From contig CBFHXG010000066.1 of the NCBI GenBank assembly GCA_965659725.1, positions 1-7,583 of the forward strand: a stretch of 7,583 nucleotides of DNA, in the 5' to 3' direction. This DNA comes from Phaeocystidibacter sp965659725. GTDB lineage: Bacteria; Bacteroidota; Bacteroidia; Flavobacteriales; Schleiferiaceae. Every line of letters begins with the position of its first letter. The stretch's first letter is position 1. Below are positions 6,733-7,583 of this stretch, one piece after another. The notes beneath the pieces are model-generated. The model ran no database searches and was not told where the DNA came from. It worked only from the letters and a program-made list of their open reading frames with translations. Both the position numbers and the translations under genes were made by a program.

Positions 6733-6751
6733 AGGTCTCTTTAGGTCTCTT
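6733..6751. repeat. Tandem 10-bp repeat in the leader of the distal 57-aa gene
   Basis: AGGTCTCTT occurs at 6733-6741 and 6743-6751 with a 10-bp period; on the sense strand this is AAGAGACCT twice, ending 5 bases before the ATG. The purine-rich AAAGAG could serve as ribosome-binding sequence. A related CTAAAGAGGCC lies in front of the other copy, where it includes the stop codon of the preceding gene. Confidence 0.6.
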
Positions 6752-6771
6752 GCGCCGTTTAAATTAGCCTC

Positions 6772-6779
6772 TAAATGTA
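6772..6779 (-). promoter_or_regulatory. Candidate -7 element for the distal 57-aa gene
   Basis: The minus strand reads TACATTTA, one base from TAnnTTTG, giving a leader of about 35-40 bases before ATG 6728. No TTG is present at the expected -33 distance, which would fit a promoter needing an activator. The 13-bp direct repeats lie directly upstream. An alternative -7 (TAATTTAA) is at 6759-6766. Confidence 0.35.
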
Positions 6780-6808
6780 TGAGATGTGTGCGTCTAGGGT
6801 CTTCTAAT

Positions 6809-6842
6809 TCGATGAATGGAACTAAATACTCGATGAATGGAA
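6809..6842. promoter_or_regulatory. 13-bp perfect direct repeat with 21-bp period, probable regulator-binding site
   Basis: TCGATGAATGGAA occurs at 6809-6821 and 6830-6842, identical in all 13 bases, while the 8-bp spacer and flanks differ. The 21-bp period equals two helical turns, so both copies face the same side of DNA. They sit about 80-115 bp upstream of ATG 6728, near -45 to -75 relative to the start inferred from the -7 candidate, which suits an activator. Two direct half-sites about 21 bp apart is the layout known for LytTR-type regulators; identity of the regulator is inference. Confidence 0.6.
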
Positions 6843-6875
6843 ATGACCTGCGTGGGTGTCGCTTGGTTACCCATG

Positions 6876-6901
6876 AAAAAAACCCGACCGGGTGAGTCGG
6901 G
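6876..6901 (-). terminator. Rho-independent terminator after the proximal 57-aa gene
   Basis: On the minus strand CCCGAC (6901-6896) pairs with GTCGGG (6888-6883) around a 7-base loop and is followed at once by seven T (6882-6876). It lies 32 bp after the TAA at 6934. It should end the transcript that carries the T9SS cargo gene and the proximal 57-aa gene, separating them from the distal copy. Confidence 0.88.
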
Positions 6902-6933
6902 GTCTTGGCTTCAAGCGCTCTTAAAATGGCAGG

Positions 6934-7107
6934 TTACTGCCCCTTCTTTGCGTCGTAAAGTTTCTTTCCTCCTAGGGCTGCACCGGCTGCGATCAGAAGG
7001 CTAACACCGCCATCCAATGGAACTGGAGTATTGGGGTTACCTGGCTGAGCCATGGCTACTGCGGTAAGGAGTACAAAAGATGCGGTTAGAATGAAGTGCT
7101 TTTTCAT
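6934..7107 (-). CDS. 57-aa secreted peptide with PLDGG/short-helix/Lys tail, proximal copy (PID-CTERM-like)
   Basis: ATG 7107 to TAA 6934 gives 57 residues: a signal peptide (Lys2-Lys3, hydrophobic core, AMA|Q), then QPGNPNTP, VPLDGG, a hydrophobic stretch VSLLIAAGAALGG, and KKLYDAKKGQ. The frame stays open upstream to 7233, but that extension overlaps the end of the T9SS gene in another frame. It would also bury the signal peptide, so I start at 7107. The gene follows the T9SS cargo gene by 22 bp and ends 32 bp before a strong terminator, so it is very likely co-transcribed with that cargo gene. Compared with the copy at 6555-6728, the mature parts differ at three residues only (Leu/Phe37, Ile/Val39, Gly/Ala56). 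The mature peptide could be membrane-held by its short helix; function is unknown. Confidence 0.88.
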   Translation of the reverse strand: MKKHFILTASFVLLTAVAMAQPGNPNTPVPLDGGVSLLIAAGAALGGKKLYDAKKGQ

Positions 7108-7129
7108 GATGTCTATTCTTTTGGCCTCT

Positions 7130-7583
7130 TTAGATCGTCTTAACTGAAAGTACCTCGCTACCGTTCCAAACACGGATAATACCCATGGTGGATAGCTCGA
7201 TCGGTAATTGAGCTTGTCCTGCTGAGAATTCAATCTCGCTTTGGAAGATCACTCTTCCCGATACATCATACACTTCTGTCATGTACGATCCGTCTTCAAG
7301 GTCACCCCTCAGCGTATACCCTTCCGCAGATGCGAAAGCTTGTAGTGGGTTCTCTTCGGTATTGAACTCGAATACAGAAACCGCCGTATTGTTAAGGTGA
7401 AGTTTGAAACGCTGTACCGGAGCATTTGCATCATGGGTGAAGGTGTAATCACCAGCACGAAGATCAACGATGACATTTGTGTGAAGGTCCTCAAGGTATG
7501 CGTATACTCCATTCGGAAGATACGTTGGATCCAAGGCGATCTTACTCGCTGCACCGTCCATTGCGTAGTTATATGACAAGTAG
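7130..7583 (-). CDS. C-terminal part of a large T9SS-secreted surface protein (5' end outside window)
   Basis: The minus-strand frame is open at the right edge and stops with TAA at 7130; 150 residues are visible, and the first codons (TAC TTG) are internal, not a start. The segment has two parts. The first, about residues 20-65, contains LPNGVYAYLEDLHTNVIVDL and DYTFTHDANAPVQRFKLHL; this beta-rich block commonly precedes the sorting domain in large secreted Bacteroidota proteins. The second, about the last 65 residues, contains VYDVSGRVIFQ and ends with IRVWNGSEVLSVKTI. That is the pattern of type A T9SS C-terminal domains: a VYD.xGR turn, then a final strand with a short Lys-containing tail. 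The C-terminal domain directs export through the type IX machinery and is normally removed at the cell surface. The cargo's own function lies outside the window. It is the upstream partner of the 57-aa gene at 6934-7107. Confidence 0.85.
   Translation of the reverse strand, partial: YLSYNYAMDGAASKIALDPTYLPNGVYAYLEDLHTNVIVDLRAGDYTFTHDANAPVQRFKLHLNNTAVSVFEFNTEENPLQAFASAEGYTLRGDLEDGSYMTEVYDVSGRVIFQSEIEFSAGQAQLPIELSTMGIIRVWNGSEVLSVKTI

Noticed and set aside
6550..6895. Plus-strand frames of 64 and 85 codons
   Set aside because: They are antisense to the 57-aa gene and its upstream region. The minus frame has a signal peptide and a paralogue, which these lack.
7108..7233. Upstream extension of the proximal 57-aa gene
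   Set aside because: It overlaps the T9SS domain in a different frame and would place the signal peptide internally.

Overview
The window reads as ordinary chromosome from a member of the Bacteroidota, probably a flavobacteria-like lineage. The reasons are: a partial surface protein ending in a type IX secretion (T9SS) C-terminal sorting domain; signal peptides cleaved before Gln (A/S-x-A|Q); weak Shine-Dalgarno sequences with TAnnTTTG-like -7 elements; and a bifunctional phosphoglucose/phosphomannose isomerase of the type common in this phylum. The lineage below phylum level is a guess. I see no phage, transposon, CRISPR or tRNA/rRNA.

Layout. (1) 1-2251, minus strand: a 3'-5' exonuclease of the PolB-exonuclease-like family, followed 30 bp later by a fused two-ATPase Dpp/Opp-type peptide ABC transporter subunit that runs off the left edge. 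(2) 2344-3507, plus strand: a membrane-anchored serine hydrolase of the beta-lactamase/penicillin-binding-protein fold, divergent from the exonuclease and ending 1 bp from the convergent lipB. (3) 5762-3509, minus strand: a tightly overlapping trio of PGI/PMI isomerase, a small outer-membrane beta-barrel protein and LipB octanoyltransferase. (4) 5846-6289, plus strand: an ElaA-type GNAT acetyltransferase, divergent from the trio. (5) 6290-6554: non-coding, with degenerate direct repeats, a bulged palindrome and a 10-bp tandem repeat. (6) 6555-7583, minus strand: the 3' end of a T9SS cargo gene, then a 57-aa secreted peptide gene, an intrinsic terminator, and a second, paralogous 57-aa peptide gene that has its own upstream region with a spaced 13-bp direct repeat.

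The housekeeping parts (sugar phosphate isomerisation, lipoate synthesis, peptide uptake) are conventional. The part most worth attention is the pair of 57-aa proteins at 6555-6728 and 6934-7107. Each is a signal peptide plus a 37-residue mature segment made of a Pro-rich stretch, a PLDGG motif, a short hydrophobic helix and a Lys-rich tail. That is a sorting-signal-like architecture with no other domain. The mature segments are almost identical (34/37), while the signal peptides and flanking DNA have diverged. The first copy sits directly behind a T9SS cargo gene, and the second has a separate and apparently regulated promoter.
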